Of a DNA stretch of 64,000 bases, positions 22,630 through 33,164 are shown in pieces (the first letter of the stretch is position 1; the number at the start of each line of letters is the position of its first letter). Under the pieces are notes generated by a model. The model worked only from the letters and a program-made list of their open reading frames with translations. It searched no databases and was not told the DNA's origin. The stretch is from Meandrina meandrites (taxonomy: Eukaryota; Cnidaria; Anthozoa; Scleractinia; Meandrinidae): positions 13,425,840 through 13,489,839 of the forward strand of contig OY855915.1 of NCBI GenBank assembly GCA_963693305.1. The letters run 5' to 3'. The position numbers were made by a program, and so were the translations under genes.

Positions 22630-22647
22630 TGGTGAAGAACCTGGATT
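22630..22647 (+). promoter_or_regulatory. Possible primer-binding site
   Basis: First TGG downstream of the 5' LTR (TGGTGAAGAACCTGG), 18 bases after its end. A PBS pairs with a tRNA 3' CCA and so begins with TGG. The matching tRNA was not identified, and the spacing is longer than in many elements. Confidence 0.4.
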
Positions 22648-22806
22648 GAAGTGCTTGTTTGTTGTCGTGAAGAAGTTTGGAAGTTCGAGTACGTAGTTGT
22701 GTGTTGGATCGAATTACATTTTCTGCATGTTTGGAGCAAACCGAGTTTGTCATCGACGTTTATGGTCTGGCTATTTGTCGTGCTTGGTTTGAGTTTTGTC
22801 GGCGAA

Positions 22807-25800
22807 ATGTACCGTGGAATTGGCGAACGAAGAAGCTTGTCAGAGGAGAATCTACGCGTGAGTGTTCGACCTCGAAGGAACAATGTGACTTTAGATGCGC
22901 ATGCTGTGAATGTTGAGAAAATGGCGGCCTTGAGAAAGCAACGTGGCGGCTACGCGTCGCGTCTCACTAGGAAGCGAGAGGAGTTAAAATCTTTGTTGGA
23001 CAAAGGGGCAAGTGTTGACTGCGTCCAGAAGAGGATTGTACAGGTTAGAGCAGCTCTTAAAGATTTGTTTGATTGTAACGTTAAATATATTCAGTTGTTG
23101 GAGAGTGCTGGTATGCCAGAAGAGGTTCCCCGGGCCCAAATGTACTATGTTGAAGCCGAGAACAGTTGTAGTGAAGTGTTAAAGTTAGCGGAACACCGCG
23201 TGAGTGTATCATGTGCGTTAAATCTTTCGAGTGATAAGTTTGAAGAGGAAGTAAACCCGGAAGATAGTGTTAGCCAAACTAGTGGAAGTACAAAGAAGTC
23301 CTCTTCGACAACTGCGTCCAGTGCTCGGTTGAAGGCTGCGGCCAGAAAGGCAGCATTAATGGCACGTGCACAAGTCCTGAATGACAGTTTGGAGCTCAAA
23401 CGTAAACAGTTACAGTTGCAACATGACCAAGAGCAATTGCACCTAAGAGCCAAGATTTCAGAGGTTGAGGCTGAGGAGAAGGTTTATCGAATGTTTGAGG
23501 AGAATGATGGATGGAGTGATGGTATCAGCCATGTAAGGAGCTCGGCTAAGAAGTCGCCTTTAAATCCAAATGCAGTTGAGTGGCCAGCATGTACGTTGAG
23601 TGACGTTAAGAAGAAGGTGTCCAGTGCGCAAGATCGAGGCGCCGGTGATGAAGTAAAGAAGGAAATGGATGGTGTGCGAGATGGAGGTGGCGATGTCGGA
23701 GTGAAAGCACGAGATCCTTCTGTACAGGTCAGAGAACAACAGGTCAGTCCAAATTCCACACTTTGTGGTGAGCTAAGCCTCCTTCAGATGATGAGCATTA
23801 TGCAGTTGCCAAAGGCTGAACTTATGACATTTGATGGAGACCCTTTGGACTTCTGGATGTTTATGCGTAGTTTTGATAACAGCATTGGGAATGCGGCTTT
23901 AGATGATAGCGCAAAGTTGAACAGGCTTTTTCAGTACTGCAAAGGCGAAGCCCTCAAAGTTATTAAGTGCTGTGCTGTTATGAATCCTTCAGCAGGATAT
24001 GCAAAGGCGAGAGCTCTGCTGAAAGAGAGGTTTGGAGATGATTATAAGATTTCTGAAATGTGGGTTAAGAAAGTCACAGCTGGGCCCTTTATACGACCTG
24101 CTGAAGGGCGTCGCCTTCAGGAGCTGGCTGATGATCTCAGAAGTTGTAAGGAAACGTTAGAGGCAATGAACAAACTTGAAGAAATTGACACTCGCAGGAG
24201 TATGGTCAAGATTGTTGAAAGACTGCCACAGTTTCTTCAGGGTCGTTGGAGAAGGTTGGTGGTTAAGGCTTTGGAAACAACTGATAGATATCCTTCAATT
24301 GCCAATTTGATGCGATTCGTCTCAGAAGCCGCCCGTGAGGCCACTGATCCCGTGTTTGGAGTTTCGGAAAGCAAGTCTAAGGATGTAATTGGAAGAGGCC
24401 CACACAAGCAAGAAAGAGGCAAAGGAGTTAGTTTAGGGGTGCAAGCTGATGACTCACAGCAAAGCCCGGTACGTCAGAGTAACGGCAATGATCTTAAGGT
24501 TAAGGACGCTAAGCCTAAATTGTGTGTTTGTCGGCTGTGTAAAGGGGATCATAGTTTGAGCGTTTGTTCCCGGTTTAAAGCCATGCTGCCAGGAGAAAAG
24601 CTAAGTTTTGTTTGGGGTAGGAAACTTTGCTTCTGTTGTTTTGATGGTAGACACCTGGCAAGCCAGTGCAGAGCGGGTATTGTTTGTGGTGTAGAAGGTT
24701 GTACTGCGAAGCACTCCAAGTTGTTGCACAAATCCCTTGAGAGATCTGTGAGGGAGAACTCTGGCGAACAGCAGGCAAAGCCTAATCCAGGAACTGGTGA
24801 TAAGCCAATTGAAAGCTACACCCTTGCATGCAGCTCACCGAAGCGTGGTCAGATCAAGTTAGCACTACCTATAGTTCCTGTGAAAGTGAGGGCCAAGGGT
24901 CAATCAGTTTATCACTACACGTGTGCCTTGCTTGATTCAGGAAGCACCAAGACATTTTGCTCTGAGGCTTTGATTGAGAAACTTGACGCGAAAGGCAAGT
25001 GGGCAAATCTTTCCCTAACCACCGTCAACAGTAGTGAAAGTGCAGATGTGGAACTGGTGTCTTTGGAAGTAGTAGCGGCTAAAGGTGGAGCCGGTAAAAC
25101 CAGTGTTGTCCAATTGCCGAAGGTGTACGCCCTGCCCAATCTACCCTCCTTGGAGAGCTGTATGGCCTCAGCAGGTGACATCCGCAAGTGGCCTCATCTA
25201 AAGGATCTTCGCCTCCCTCAAGTTGACAAGTCCGGTGTTTCCATTTTGATCGGCCAAGATGTGCCTGAAGCTCTTTGGCCCCTAGAACTGCGAAAGGGGG
25301 AGGAAGGACAACCTTATGCCACAAGGACTCGCTTGGGGTGGACCCTCAATGGTCCGTTGGAATCTGAGTGCCTTGTAGAAGAGTCTACCTTTTCCAACCT
25401 TGCTCATGCTGATGAGAGGCTGGATGCGCAAGTGGAGCAGTTTTGGAAACTTGAAACTAGTGAAGCCTTGGCAAACAGTTTGCCGCAATTTTCAGTTAAT
25501 GATAAGAGAGCCGTTGATATATGGGAACGGTCAGTTGACGTAGTTGACGGACACTATCAGATGGATATCCCGTTCAAGTCTGAACATTGCAACTTGCCTG
25601 ACAATCGAATTGTTGCTGAGAAGCGGCTTCAGTCATTAACCAATCGGTTCCTGAGAGATCCTGAGTTACATGCTAAGTACAAGGGTGGAATTCAAGAACT
25701 ACTTGATAAAGGTTATGCAGAGAAAGTGCCTAAGCAGGAGATGAGTGCGACTCCTGGACGGACTTGGTATCTTCCCCACCACAATGTTGTTAATGAAAAC

Positions 25801-28800
25801 AAACCTGAGAAGCTACGAATTGTATTTGACTGTGCAGTAACATTTGGTGGCACTTCACTGAACAAAGAAGTTTTGCAAGGCCCAGACTTTACAAACAATC
25901 TCGTAGGGGTCCTACTGCGCTTTAGGGAAGAACCAGTGGCTGTAATGGGAGATATCGAAGGAATGTTCCACCAGGTTCGAGTGTCTCCGAAGGACCGTGA
26001 TGTCCTACGTTTTCTTTGGTGGAAGAACGGTGAGATTGGTGGTGAGGTGGAAGTCTACAGGATGTGTGTGCATCTGTTTGGAGGTGTGTGGAGTCCAAGT
26101 TGCGCTAGCTTTGCTCTGAGGCGTGTGGCAGACGATCATAGACTGGATTTTCCTGAAGAGACAATACAAACTGTGCACAAGAATTTTTATGCTGATGATT
26201 GTCTGAAGTCTGTTGGTACTACTGAGGAAGCCATTAACATTGTCCATAAGTTATGCCAGTTGCTCACGCTAGTAGGTTTTCGACTGACGAAGTGGATCAG
26301 TAATGACCGAAAAGTACTGGAGGCCATTCCTGAAGGAGAAAGAGCAAGGGGGGTCAAGAACCTCGATCTCGACCACAGTTCTCTGCCTGTTGAGAGGGCT
26401 TTAGGTATTCACTGGAACACTGAGAGTGATCAGTTTGGTGTTCAGATCAAGAGTAAGCAGAGAGAATTTACCCGGAGAGGGCTTCTGAGTGTCGTTAGTT
26501 CTGTTTATGACCCTCTGGGTCTGGTGTGTCCATTTGTTCTCCGTGCCAAGAAGATCTTCCAAGATGAGTGTAAGTCCGGCAAGGAGTGGGATGATCCTTT
26601 GAGTCCAGAGAACCAAGTGCGGTGGAGTAAGTGGTTGGAGGAGCTCCCCCTATTGGGTCAGTTCAAAGTCGAACGTTGCTTGGTGCCTGCCCATTTTGGA
26701 AGGCCAGTGAAATGTGAACTGCATCACTTCTGTGATGCTTCTCTGTCAGCCTATGGTTCTGTTTCTTATCTTCGTGCAGTGAATGCAGAAGGGAAAATTC
26801 ATTGTGCCCTGCTGTTGGGGAAGTCCAGGTTGGCACCAATCAGGCAGATGACTATACCGAGACTTGAACTGTCTGCTGCCGTGATCGCTGTTAGAATGGA
26901 TCGAATGTTGTCCCGTGAACTCACTTTGGAGATTCGTGACTCAGTATTTTGGTCTGACAGTATGATTGTCCTGCAGTATATTTACAGTTGCAGTAAGAGG
27001 TTCCAGACCTTCGTAGCAAACCGGTTGTCTGTCATTCATGATGGGTCAAAGCCAAGGCAGTGGAGGAAGGTTGGCACTAAAGAGAACCCCGCCGATGATG
27101 TCTCTAGAGGTTTGAGTGGGTCTGATATGATTTCCAGTGATCGTTGGAGGCGGGGCCCAGAGTTCTTGTGGCAGGAAGAGTCTGCCTGGCCCACCAATCC
27201 AGTTGTGCCCGAGATTCCTCATAATGATGAGGAAGTGAAGAGTCAAGCTAAGTGCTGTGTTGCAGACGTTCAGTGTGATGCTAAGGTTGTGGAAGAAGAT
27301 GACGCACCCACAGCAGACAAGGAGGAGGAGCCCAAAGACCTCATGGTCCGATTTATAGAGAGTTACTCTTGCTGGTATCGTCTAAAAAAGGGTATGGCGT
27401 GGCTACTTCGCTGCAAGAATTGGCTGAGAGTCAAGACGAGAAGTGCTGAAAGGCCGCCTCCAGTGACAGCTGATCCTCTAGATCCATCAGAGCTGCAGGT
27501 TGCAGAGACAGCTATCGTCAGATTTGTCCAGCTCAAACATTTCAAAGAAGAAGTGAAAGCTCTTAAATCAAGAAAGCCCATTGTGAAGAAGAGCCCGATC
27601 TATATCTTGGAACCGTTTCTAGATGAAGAGGAGATTCTCCGAGTAGGTGGCCGTCTGAAAAATGCACCGCTGTCCGAGAAAGCTCAGCATCCCGCCATTT
27701 TGCCCAAGAACCATCACGTGTCAAGACTTGTTGCGAGGCGAGCTCATGAATTTCAGAGCGGGCATTCTGGGAAAGAGTACGTACTCTCCCTCATCAGGCA
27801 GAAGTTTTGGATTGTAGGAGCTAGGCCACTGATCAAACGGGTCCTAATGGATTGCGTAGTGTGCAGAAAGCTTAGAGGAAAGCCAGGAGTTCAGCAAATG
27901 GCAGATCTCCCCTTTGAGAGAGTAACTCCAGACAAGCCACCATTTTCGTTTGTGGGCGTGGATTGTTTCGGTCCTTTTGTGGTGAAGAGGGGCCGGAGTC
28001 AAGTCAAGCGGTATGGCTGCATATTCACCTGTCTTACTATGCGAGCTATTCACATTGAGAAGCTTGACAGTCTTGAAGCCGATTCCTTTATTAATGGCTT
28101 CATGAGATTTTGTGCCAGGAGAGGCGTACCAGAGAAGGTCAGGTCAGACAATGGCACTAATTTTGTTGCGGGGGAAAGAGAATTGCGTGAGGCAATGCAG
28201 AGCTGGAAGGATGATGGCAAGGTGAAAGCTCATCTTCTGCAGAAAGAGATCAAGTGGGAGTTTAATCCCCCAGCGGCTTCCCATATGGGCGGTATATGGG
28301 AGAGGCAGATCAGAACAGTTAGGAAGGTGCTGAATGTCATTCTCAGGGAGCAGACCTTAGATGATGAACGGTTGTCAACCTTGTTCTGCGAGGTCGAGTC
28401 GATCGTAAATGGCAGACCGTTGACAGTTTTATCAGATGACCCGGATGATGAAGGTCCCCTGACGCCAAATCATTTGCTTCTTCTCCGTGGAGGACCGAAA
28501 CTACCCCCCGGTCAGTTTGATCAGAGTGATATTTATGGAAGGCGTTGGAGACATGTCCAGCTCCTCTCCAACCAGTTCTGGAAACGATGGGTACGAGAAT
28601 ATCTGCCTATTTTGCAGTTGCGGAGAAAGTGGTTGCAGCCGAAGAGAAATTTCCAGGTTGGTGATGTTGTCCTAATCTTGGGTGAAAAGACCCCCCGGAA
28701 GAACTGGCCCATGGGACGGATAGTTCAGACTTACCCTGGTAAGGATGGACTAGTCAGGTCAGCCCAGATCAAGACAAGCAGTTCAATCTTGACCAGGCCG

Positions 28801-28845
28801 GTAACCAAGTTGTGCCTTTTGGAGTGTACGGGAGACGAGATGTAA
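22807..28845 (+). CDS. BEL/Pao gag-pol polyprotein, intact
   Basis: About 2,012 residues, uninterrupted. From the ATG at 22,807: coiled-coil-rich gag (about 180-235); DUF1759-type gag region (about 335-560, TFDGDPLDFWMFMRSF); Cys/His zinc-knuckle region (573-640); aspartic protease with LLDSGSTKTF (Asp about 710); Pao-type reverse transcriptase (about 1000-1200) with the catalytic YADD at 1128; Pao RNase H region with FCDAS near 1310; H2C2 zinc domain of integrase (1628-1690); integrase core with Asp 1719 (VGVD), Asp 1781 (SDNGTNF) and Glu 1832 (GGIWERQ); and a C-terminal DUF5641-type domain (about 1900-2005, LPILQLRRKWLQP). It makes capsid and the enzymes for reverse transcription and integration. 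The frame is open upstream to 22,651 without an ATG there. ATGs at 22,762 (weak context) and 22,921 (best Kozak context, AAAATGG) are alternative starts. All catalytic residues I can check are present. Confidence 0.96.
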   Translation: MYRGIGERRSLSEENLRVSVRPRRNNVTLDAHAVNVEKMAALRKQRGGYASRLTRKREELKSLLDKGASVDCVQKRIVQVRAALKDLFDCNVKYIQLLESAGMPEEVPRAQMYYVEAENSCSEVLKLAEHRVSVSCALNLSSDKFEEEVNPEDSVSQTSGSTKKSSSTTASSARLKAAARKAALMARAQVLNDSLELKRKQLQLQHDQEQLHLRAKISEVEAEEKVYRMFEENDGWSDGISHVRSSAKKSPLNPNAVEWPACTLSDVKKKVSSAQDRGAGDEVKKEMDGVRDGGGDVGVKARDPSVQVREQQVSPNSTLCGELSLLQMMSIMQLPKAELMTFDGDPLDFWMFMRSFDNSIGNAALDDSAKLNRLFQYCKGEALKVIKCCAVMNPSAGYAKARALLKERFGDDYKISEMWVKKVTAGPFIRPAEGRRLQELADDLRSCKETLEAMNKLEEIDTRRSMVKIVERLPQFLQGRWRRLVVKALETTDRYPSIANLMRFVSEAAREATDPVFGVSESKSKDVIGRGPHKQERGKGVSLGVQADDSQQSPVRQSNGNDLKVKDAKPKLCVCRLCKGDHSLSVCSRFKAMLPGEKLSFVWGRKLCFCCFDGRHLASQCRAGIVCGVEGCTAKHSKLLHKSLERSVRENSGEQQAKPNPGTGDKPIESYTLACSSPKRGQIKLALPIVPVKVRAKGQSVYHYTCALLDSGSTKTFCSEALIEKLDAKGKWANLSLTTVNSSESADVELVSLEVVAAKGGAGKTSVVQLPKVYALPNLPSLESCMASAGDIRKWPHLKDLRLPQVDKSGVSILIGQDVPEALWPLELRKGEEGQPYATRTRLGWTLNGPLESECLVEESTFSNLAHADERLDAQVEQFWKLETSEALANSLPQFSVNDKRAVDIWERSVDVVDGHYQMDIPFKSEHCNLPDNRIVAEKRLQSLTNRFLRDPELHAKYKGGIQELLDKGYAEKVPKQEMSATPGRTWYLPHHNVVNENKPEKLRIVFDCAVTFGGTSLNKEVLQGPDFTNNLVGVLLRFREEPVAVMGDIEGMFHQVRVSPKDRDVLRFLWWKNGEIGGEVEVYRMCVHLFGGVWSPSCASFALRRVADDHRLDFPEETIQTVHKNFYADDCLKSVGTTEEAINIVHKLCQLLTLVGFRLTKWISNDRKVLEAIPEGERARGVKNLDLDHSSLPVERALGIHWNTESDQFGVQIKSKQREFTRRGLLSVVSSVYDPLGLVCPFVLRAKKIFQDECKSGKEWDDPLSPENQVRWSKWLEELPLLGQFKVERCLVPAHFGRPVKCELHHFCDASLSAYGSVSYLRAVNAEGKIHCALLLGKSRLAPIRQMTIPRLELSAAVIAVRMDRMLSRELTLEIRDSVFWSDSMIVLQYIYSCSKRFQTFVANRLSVIHDGSKPRQWRKVGTKENPADDVSRGLSGSDMISSDRWRRGPEFLWQEESAWPTNPVVPEIPHNDEEVKSQAKCCVADVQCDAKVVEEDDAPTADKEEEPKDLMVRFIESYSCWYRLKKGMAWLLRCKNWLRVKTRSAERPPPVTADPLDPSELQVAETAIVRFVQLKHFKEEVKALKSRKPIVKKSPIYILEPFLDEEEILRVGGRLKNAPLSEKAQHPAILPKNHHVSRLVARRAHEFQSGHSGKEYVLSLIRQKFWIVGARPLIKRVLMDCVVCRKLRGKPGVQQMADLPFERVTPDKPPFSFVGVDCFGPFVVKRGRSQVKRYGCIFTCLTMRAIHIEKLDSLEADSFINGFMRFCARRGVPEKVRSDNGTNFVAGERELREAMQSWKDDGKVKAHLLQKEIKWEFNPPAASHMGGIWERQIRTVRKVLNVILREQTLDDERLSTLFCEVESIVNGRPLTVLSDDPDDEGPLTPNHLLLLRGGPKLPPGQFDQSDIYGRRWRHVQLLSNQFWKRWVREYLPILQLRRKWLQPKRNFQVGDVVLILGEKTPRKNWPMGRIVQTYPGKDGLVRSAQIKTSSSILTRPVTKLCLLECTGDEM

Positions 28846-28976
28846 ACGTTTGTGTGTCACGTGACACTGTATACCGGATTTGTCTTAACAAGGAACTATG
28901 ATATAAACTGGACTGTCATTAGGACACTGAACTGTAGAATTCTCGGTAAACGCTCAGTATTTGTTTTTTCGCGTTT

Positions 28977-28988
28977 AAGGGGCCGGGA
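28977..28988 (+). promoter_or_regulatory. Polypurine tract
   Basis: AAGGGGCCGGGA lies directly before the 3' LTR and is the expected plus-strand DNA primer. It has two internal C residues, so it is not pure purine. Confidence 0.7.
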
Positions 28989-29369
28989 TGTTAGGGACAG
29001 TTTGCTGTCCCGCGCCCCTCCGTACCCCCCTCGTGTGGGTCACGTGATCTTGAAAACCATGTGCTCTTCGCAGTTTGTATGTGCGAAGCGTTTGCGAAAG
29101 TTTGGTTGTTTTGATCGCTTTACTTTCGTCTATTTGCCATCGATATTGGATATGAGGCCGGAAGATGCCCAAAAAAATGTAAGTCTTCGTTTGTAAGGAC
29201 ATTTGTATTGTTTTCCTTTGTAATTCGGTTTCCTCTGGTTCAAGTCGCAAGCTTTGCATTTTGTAATTTTCAGCTGTACCGACTTCGACTTCGACGATTG
29301 TGCCGACGTGCGTGTGACAGATTAAACATCTTTCAGTGCCCAAAGTTTGTCTTGTGGCTTTATTCAACA
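28989..29369 (+). repeat. 3' LTR
   Basis: Identical to the 5' LTR apart from one fewer A in the homopolymer before GTAAGT (position about 29,178). Followed immediately by AAATT. Confidence 0.97.
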
Positions 29370-29880
29370 AAATTACTATTAATATAATATTTTAACTTTT
29401 ATGCATGTTTATTTATTTACATTTTTTTCAAATTCTTGCTTTATGTATCACTATAGTTTTTAACTCATATGTGAGTAAGAGCATGCGTCTCAAAGACACC
29501 ACACTTAGCCCTCTCATCCAATGAGGATTGAGATTTTGTATTTAGCTCATATTCAAACAATTCTACCACTGACGCCGATAAGTGATCCTCCTATTTGGAC
29601 CTATAAAGGATAGCATTGTTTAAATGCCTAGAGCTATTACAAAAGGAGTTTATAAAAGGAGTTTGCTACATGGATAGACAGAGAGAAAAGTAAAGGTAGT
29701 AAAGGGCAGGTGTACAGGACATTTGGGTCTTCCTCATGCCTGACAGCTATGTCATGGTGATGGAGCCTAACAAGGCCAAAATAGCTGCCCATGGCTGCCA
29801 CTGCTAAGGCGACAGACTGTGAACATGCACGAGGTCCTGGTCAGACCATGGGATGTTCTGGTGACTTCCCTTTCTATTGT
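29370..29880. repeat. Diverged dispersed repeat, copy 3 (PLE terminus-like)
   Basis: Matches copies at 15,420 and 17,510 (TATGTATCACTATAGTTTT, GAGTAAGAGCATGCG, GTGATCCTCCTATTTGGACC, GAGGTCCTGGTCAGACCATG). It lacks the hammerhead-like block, which is deleted between about 29,575 and 29,580. The BEL element begins this copy on its left. Confidence 0.6.
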
Positions 29881-30279
29881 GACTGTATCAGTCATTAGCC
29901 AGCATAACAAATTAAGGAATTTTGTTTTTTGTTGTTGAAGGAAAAAACCAACAAAATGAAAGCTAAAACATTGCAAATCTTTAATATCTTTAATAAGCCA
30001 TCCTCTTCAGAAATTCAATACATTCCAATCAGATGCTAGGAGGTCTTTATCACTTGTCTACTGACATAAAATTTTCTTCCAACATCGGAGTAGTTGCCCA
30101 CAAACAAACCAGAAATATAGCCTCTACCACCTTGGACAATGGCAATTATAATTCCCCTTTCAATATATCCAAAGACAAGACTGGGATATAACATTCTTTC
30201 ATCTCGCACCTTAATTTTTGGCAGGCAACGGGATAACAAAAATATCATTCTGGGATCAATATTTTTGAAACCCCAGTTC

Positions 30280-31170
30280 GAGCTGTTGCTGTCATCTTGT
30301 TACATGAAGCATATACACTGTAATTGTATTCAGCAAAGGAAAGTCTCAGCAGTAAACAACATGTCTGGAATGTTGGCTCATTTTTATCTCAGATGACTTT
30401 CCCAAGTTCCCTTAGTGCAAATCGTTTATAGTATCTGTTTTTGTCTGCTTGTTATGCTGTAGTTCCTTTTATTGCCTGTCCTTGATCACAAGTATTTATT
30501 ACTTTTTAAGGGCAAGACAAATCATTAATTGTCACCCAGACTACAACCCGATGTTGATTTCATATGCAAAACAACCAATACTTTTTAACTATACCACAAA
30601 TGTTCTGCTGCCATGGTCTTTTTCTACAGACAGGTGCCCATGAGCACAATCTCTTGAAAATCTCACAGAATAATTTTATGGCATTCCGTGACATGTCAAT
30701 AATGTTAAAGTTTGTTTTCTTATCAATTCTTTCAAGTGAAGAACACACTGTCTGTCAGCCAGGTAGCCACACTGCTGGAAAGATAAAGCTTCACCAACAG
30801 TTACTGACCACAATAAACATCAGCAAGTTAGGGCAGTCAAGTTTTCCTTCTCAAGAACCACAATACATAAAATACCAACTTGACTGATCATTTTCAGCTG
30901 TCCTTTAGTACACGAATGAAGGGGCTTCCCTCCATCAAAAAACTGCTTGATTGTTTGACACAAAGAAAGTTATCGAAATGTTCATATTTCTAGGAATACA
31001 ATAGAAGTAAAATTAACAAACATAAAAAATAGAATCCAAGGAAAAAGGAAGTGGTGGATTTCGTTTATACAACTAAGGAAATTTAAATAAATTACAATAC
31101 AAAGGATATTACAACTTTCCGATGATAAGTTGAGTTTTTCATGGAAAACTAAGCTATACAGTTTATACAG
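30280..31170. repeat. Dispersed duplication, partner of 18,990-19,860
   Basis: Collinear with the earlier copy over about 0.85 kb (GTCAGCCAGGTAGCCACACT, GACCACAATAAACATCAGC, CTGCTTGATTGTTTGACA). No coding content. Confidence 0.8.
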
Positions 31171-31439
31171 TAGCTTCTCTTTTTACCTGGGTATTAGGAT
31201 TGAACACTTATTTCTTTTACTTATATTTGCTACATTATTCACTTTACCTATATTTCCTTACTAAATTGTTTTTATTTTAGTTGCTTGCTTCTGTAAGCCA
31301 GTAGCTTTTAATGGCATTCACTGACATGTAATTAGATCAACACTTCTAATTGTTATGTCATAGATGAACATATTGACCGCTTCAGATGACATGTACTTTA
31401 AAACAAGACAGATATTCAATTCCATACAAGATGGCAATA

Positions 31440-32523
31440 AACAATATGAAGCATACAGTATGTTACTCAAGGATGTCCCATAATGATTACCAAAGATGCA
31501 CAAGGAAAACCTTGCTATGTGCCCAATCCTCTTGGCCACACACACCTATAATTATGCTTTGGGCAAATGGCTGGATGATCAGATCAATCAGTACAATGTA
31601 ACTGAAACCTATCAGTTCCTTAATGAAATACAAGACCTGGTGATCAACAATGGTGATATCCTGGTGTCATACGACATAACTTTGCTGTTTACTTGTGTGC
31701 CTTTGGAGGAGACCATCTCAATATTGGCTGACAGGGCATTCACTGATGATTGGTTCAATAAGACCCATGAACTGAACCTCTCCAGATCTCAGCTAGTCGA
31801 CTTACTGAGAGCAGCAACCAAAAGGCAACTCTTTCAGTTTGATGGGAATCTTTATGAACAGACGGACGAGGCTGCAATGGGATCCCCTGTTGCATCCCTA
31901 CTAGCAAACATATTCACGTGCTCCATCAAAGAAAAACACAATCAGGATGGCAAGGTGTCCTATTTCTATCGTTGATATGTACGTTATGCCAAACAAGGCT
32001 TCAGCTGACAGTTTTTTGGACACCCTCCATAACTGCCACTCCTCTGTAAAATTTACAATGGATGTTGAGAGTAATTCCTTTATACCTTTTGTTGGTGTTG
32101 AGCTAATAAACGTAGCGCCAAGAATTGAGACCAGAGTTTACACCAAGCCAACAAACACGGACTCTTCGTTCATTACCAAAACCATGTCGATAGTCGATAC
32201 AAGTGCTGCCTAATTACCACCATGTTGTATCGAGCTTACTGGCTGTCGTCTGATTGGTCCTATTTTTCACAGGAATGTGATCGGTTAAAGGATGTGTTCT
32301 CAAAACTTAAATACCCTCAGCACTTATTCAACTCAGCTGTCAAGGGCTTCATTGATTATCTGACCAGCAGCACACTCCCTTGCTACAGGAGAAAACTAGC
32401 ATGGCTCGAGTCATTCCTCCTCTAAAAGGCTAAGACTAAGCAAACATTGTTAAACAGCCTCTTAACAACCTAGGCTTAGAGACCAAGACTGTAATCCAGC
32501 AGGTTTTTGTCAGCTGGAAATAA
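31440..32523 (+). pseudogene. Penelope-like element reverse transcriptase, broken
   Basis: Conserved PLE RT blocks lie in order: ATHTYNYALGKWLDDQ (about 31,530-31,577), GDILVSYDITLLFT (motif A, near 31,655), AAMGSPVASLLANIF (motif B, near 31,873), then YFYR followed by a TGA (31,973-31,975). The catalytic YVDD that should follow is gone: YV is followed directly by a shifted frame that resumes at MPNKASADSFLD (31,983), so the Asp pair is deleted. Downstream blocks FVGVELINVAPRIETRVYTK, YRAYWLSSDW and FSKLKYPQHLFNSAVK follow in changing frames. A last segment (to about 32,523, ending VFVSWK) has in-frame stops. The element continues at 33,165 after an inserted LINE piece. It is not functional. 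Confidence 0.85.
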
Positions 32524-33164
32524 ATAATAATAATCTTTAATGAGGAGACTTTTTCACACATAACTGGTTTTCAAAAAGCACCTTGAAGATTAAAACTGAA
32601 AACTAAAATTATCTACATTGAGTTAAAAATATGTTAAAACTTAAGAGGACAAAAAATAAGAATTTTATAAACACTTAAATTAAGAAATTAAAAACCTGTT
32701 ACTTCAAAAGACCGGTATTTATATTGTCAGAGTCTCGTATAGTCTGGCTAAGAGAATTAAAATCATTAACTGTGTGATAGGCGGTTCTCTGTTTTCCCCA
32801 ATTTCTCTTGACGCAGGGGAGTCTGAGATTGACTTAATTTCTGGTGTTATAATTATGTTGATGTTGTTGTGTCACTAAAGTCAATTCACGATTTATAAGT
32901 CCATTTAGACATTTGTAGACATGCACACATCTTTGCTGGGAACGCCTTTTCTCTAATGGTATCATCCAAGAGTCGCTAATGCATGCAACGCAGATGAATA
33001 CAGTGGTCGATCTAAAATTATTTTAGCCGCCTTATTTTGCAAAACTTGTAGGCTAGACATTAAAGTTACATTATCCTTGTCACCCCAAACTACATCAGCG
33101 TACTTGAATAAGGGTATGATAAGACTTTTATAAAAAAGGATGGGCGCCCTAAACGGTAATTAAA
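32524..33164 (-). mobile_element. 5'-truncated LINE (non-LTR retrotransposon) 3' fragment inserted in the PLE
   Basis: On the minus strand an RT C-terminal segment reads LFYKSLIIPLFKYADVVWGD, then TLMSSLQVLQNKAAKIILD (33,140 down to about 33,010). Stops and frameshifts follow, then LRLPCVKRNWGKQRTAYHTV (about 32,830-32,770), ending at NINTGLLK-stop near 32,712. The 3' tail runs to an (ATT)n-type end at 32,524-32,535. The two flanks join to continue the PLE coding sequence, which shows insertion into it. AAATAA at both edges is a candidate target duplication. It resembles the common cnidarian LINE RT phrase VVWGDKDN. Confidence 0.75.

Larger units (their letters stand above)
22230..29369 (+). 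mobile_element. Complete BEL/Pao LTR retrotransposon
   Basis: A 7,140 bp element with two LTRs of 382 and 381 bp, TG...CA termini, a 5 bp target-site duplication AAATT (22,225-22,229 and 29,370-29,374), a purine tract before the 3' LTR and one uninterrupted gag-pol ORF. By direct comparison the LTRs differ only in an A-run (8 versus 7 A's). Since LTRs are identical at insertion, the copy is very young and could be active. No envelope-like ORF lies between pol and the 3' LTR. It sits inside the older repeat mosaic. Confidence 0.97.

Noticed and set aside
22651..22806. Extended N-terminus of the BEL/Pao ORF starting at 22,651
   Set aside because: The first codon is GTG, not a usual eukaryotic start; ATGs at 22,762, 22,807 and 22,921 are better candidates.
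22361..22883. Minus-strand ORFs across the 5' LTR and leader, also repeated at the 3' LTR
   Set aside because: Shadow frames of LTR sequence, duplicated because the LTRs are identical; no match to accessory genes I know.
26005..26247. Minus-strand ORFs inside the gag-pol gene
   Set aside because: Antisense shadows of the long polyprotein frame.
28846..28988. Possible envelope gene between pol and the 3' LTR
   Set aside because: Only 143 bp separates the pol stop from the LTR; no room for an env-like ORF.
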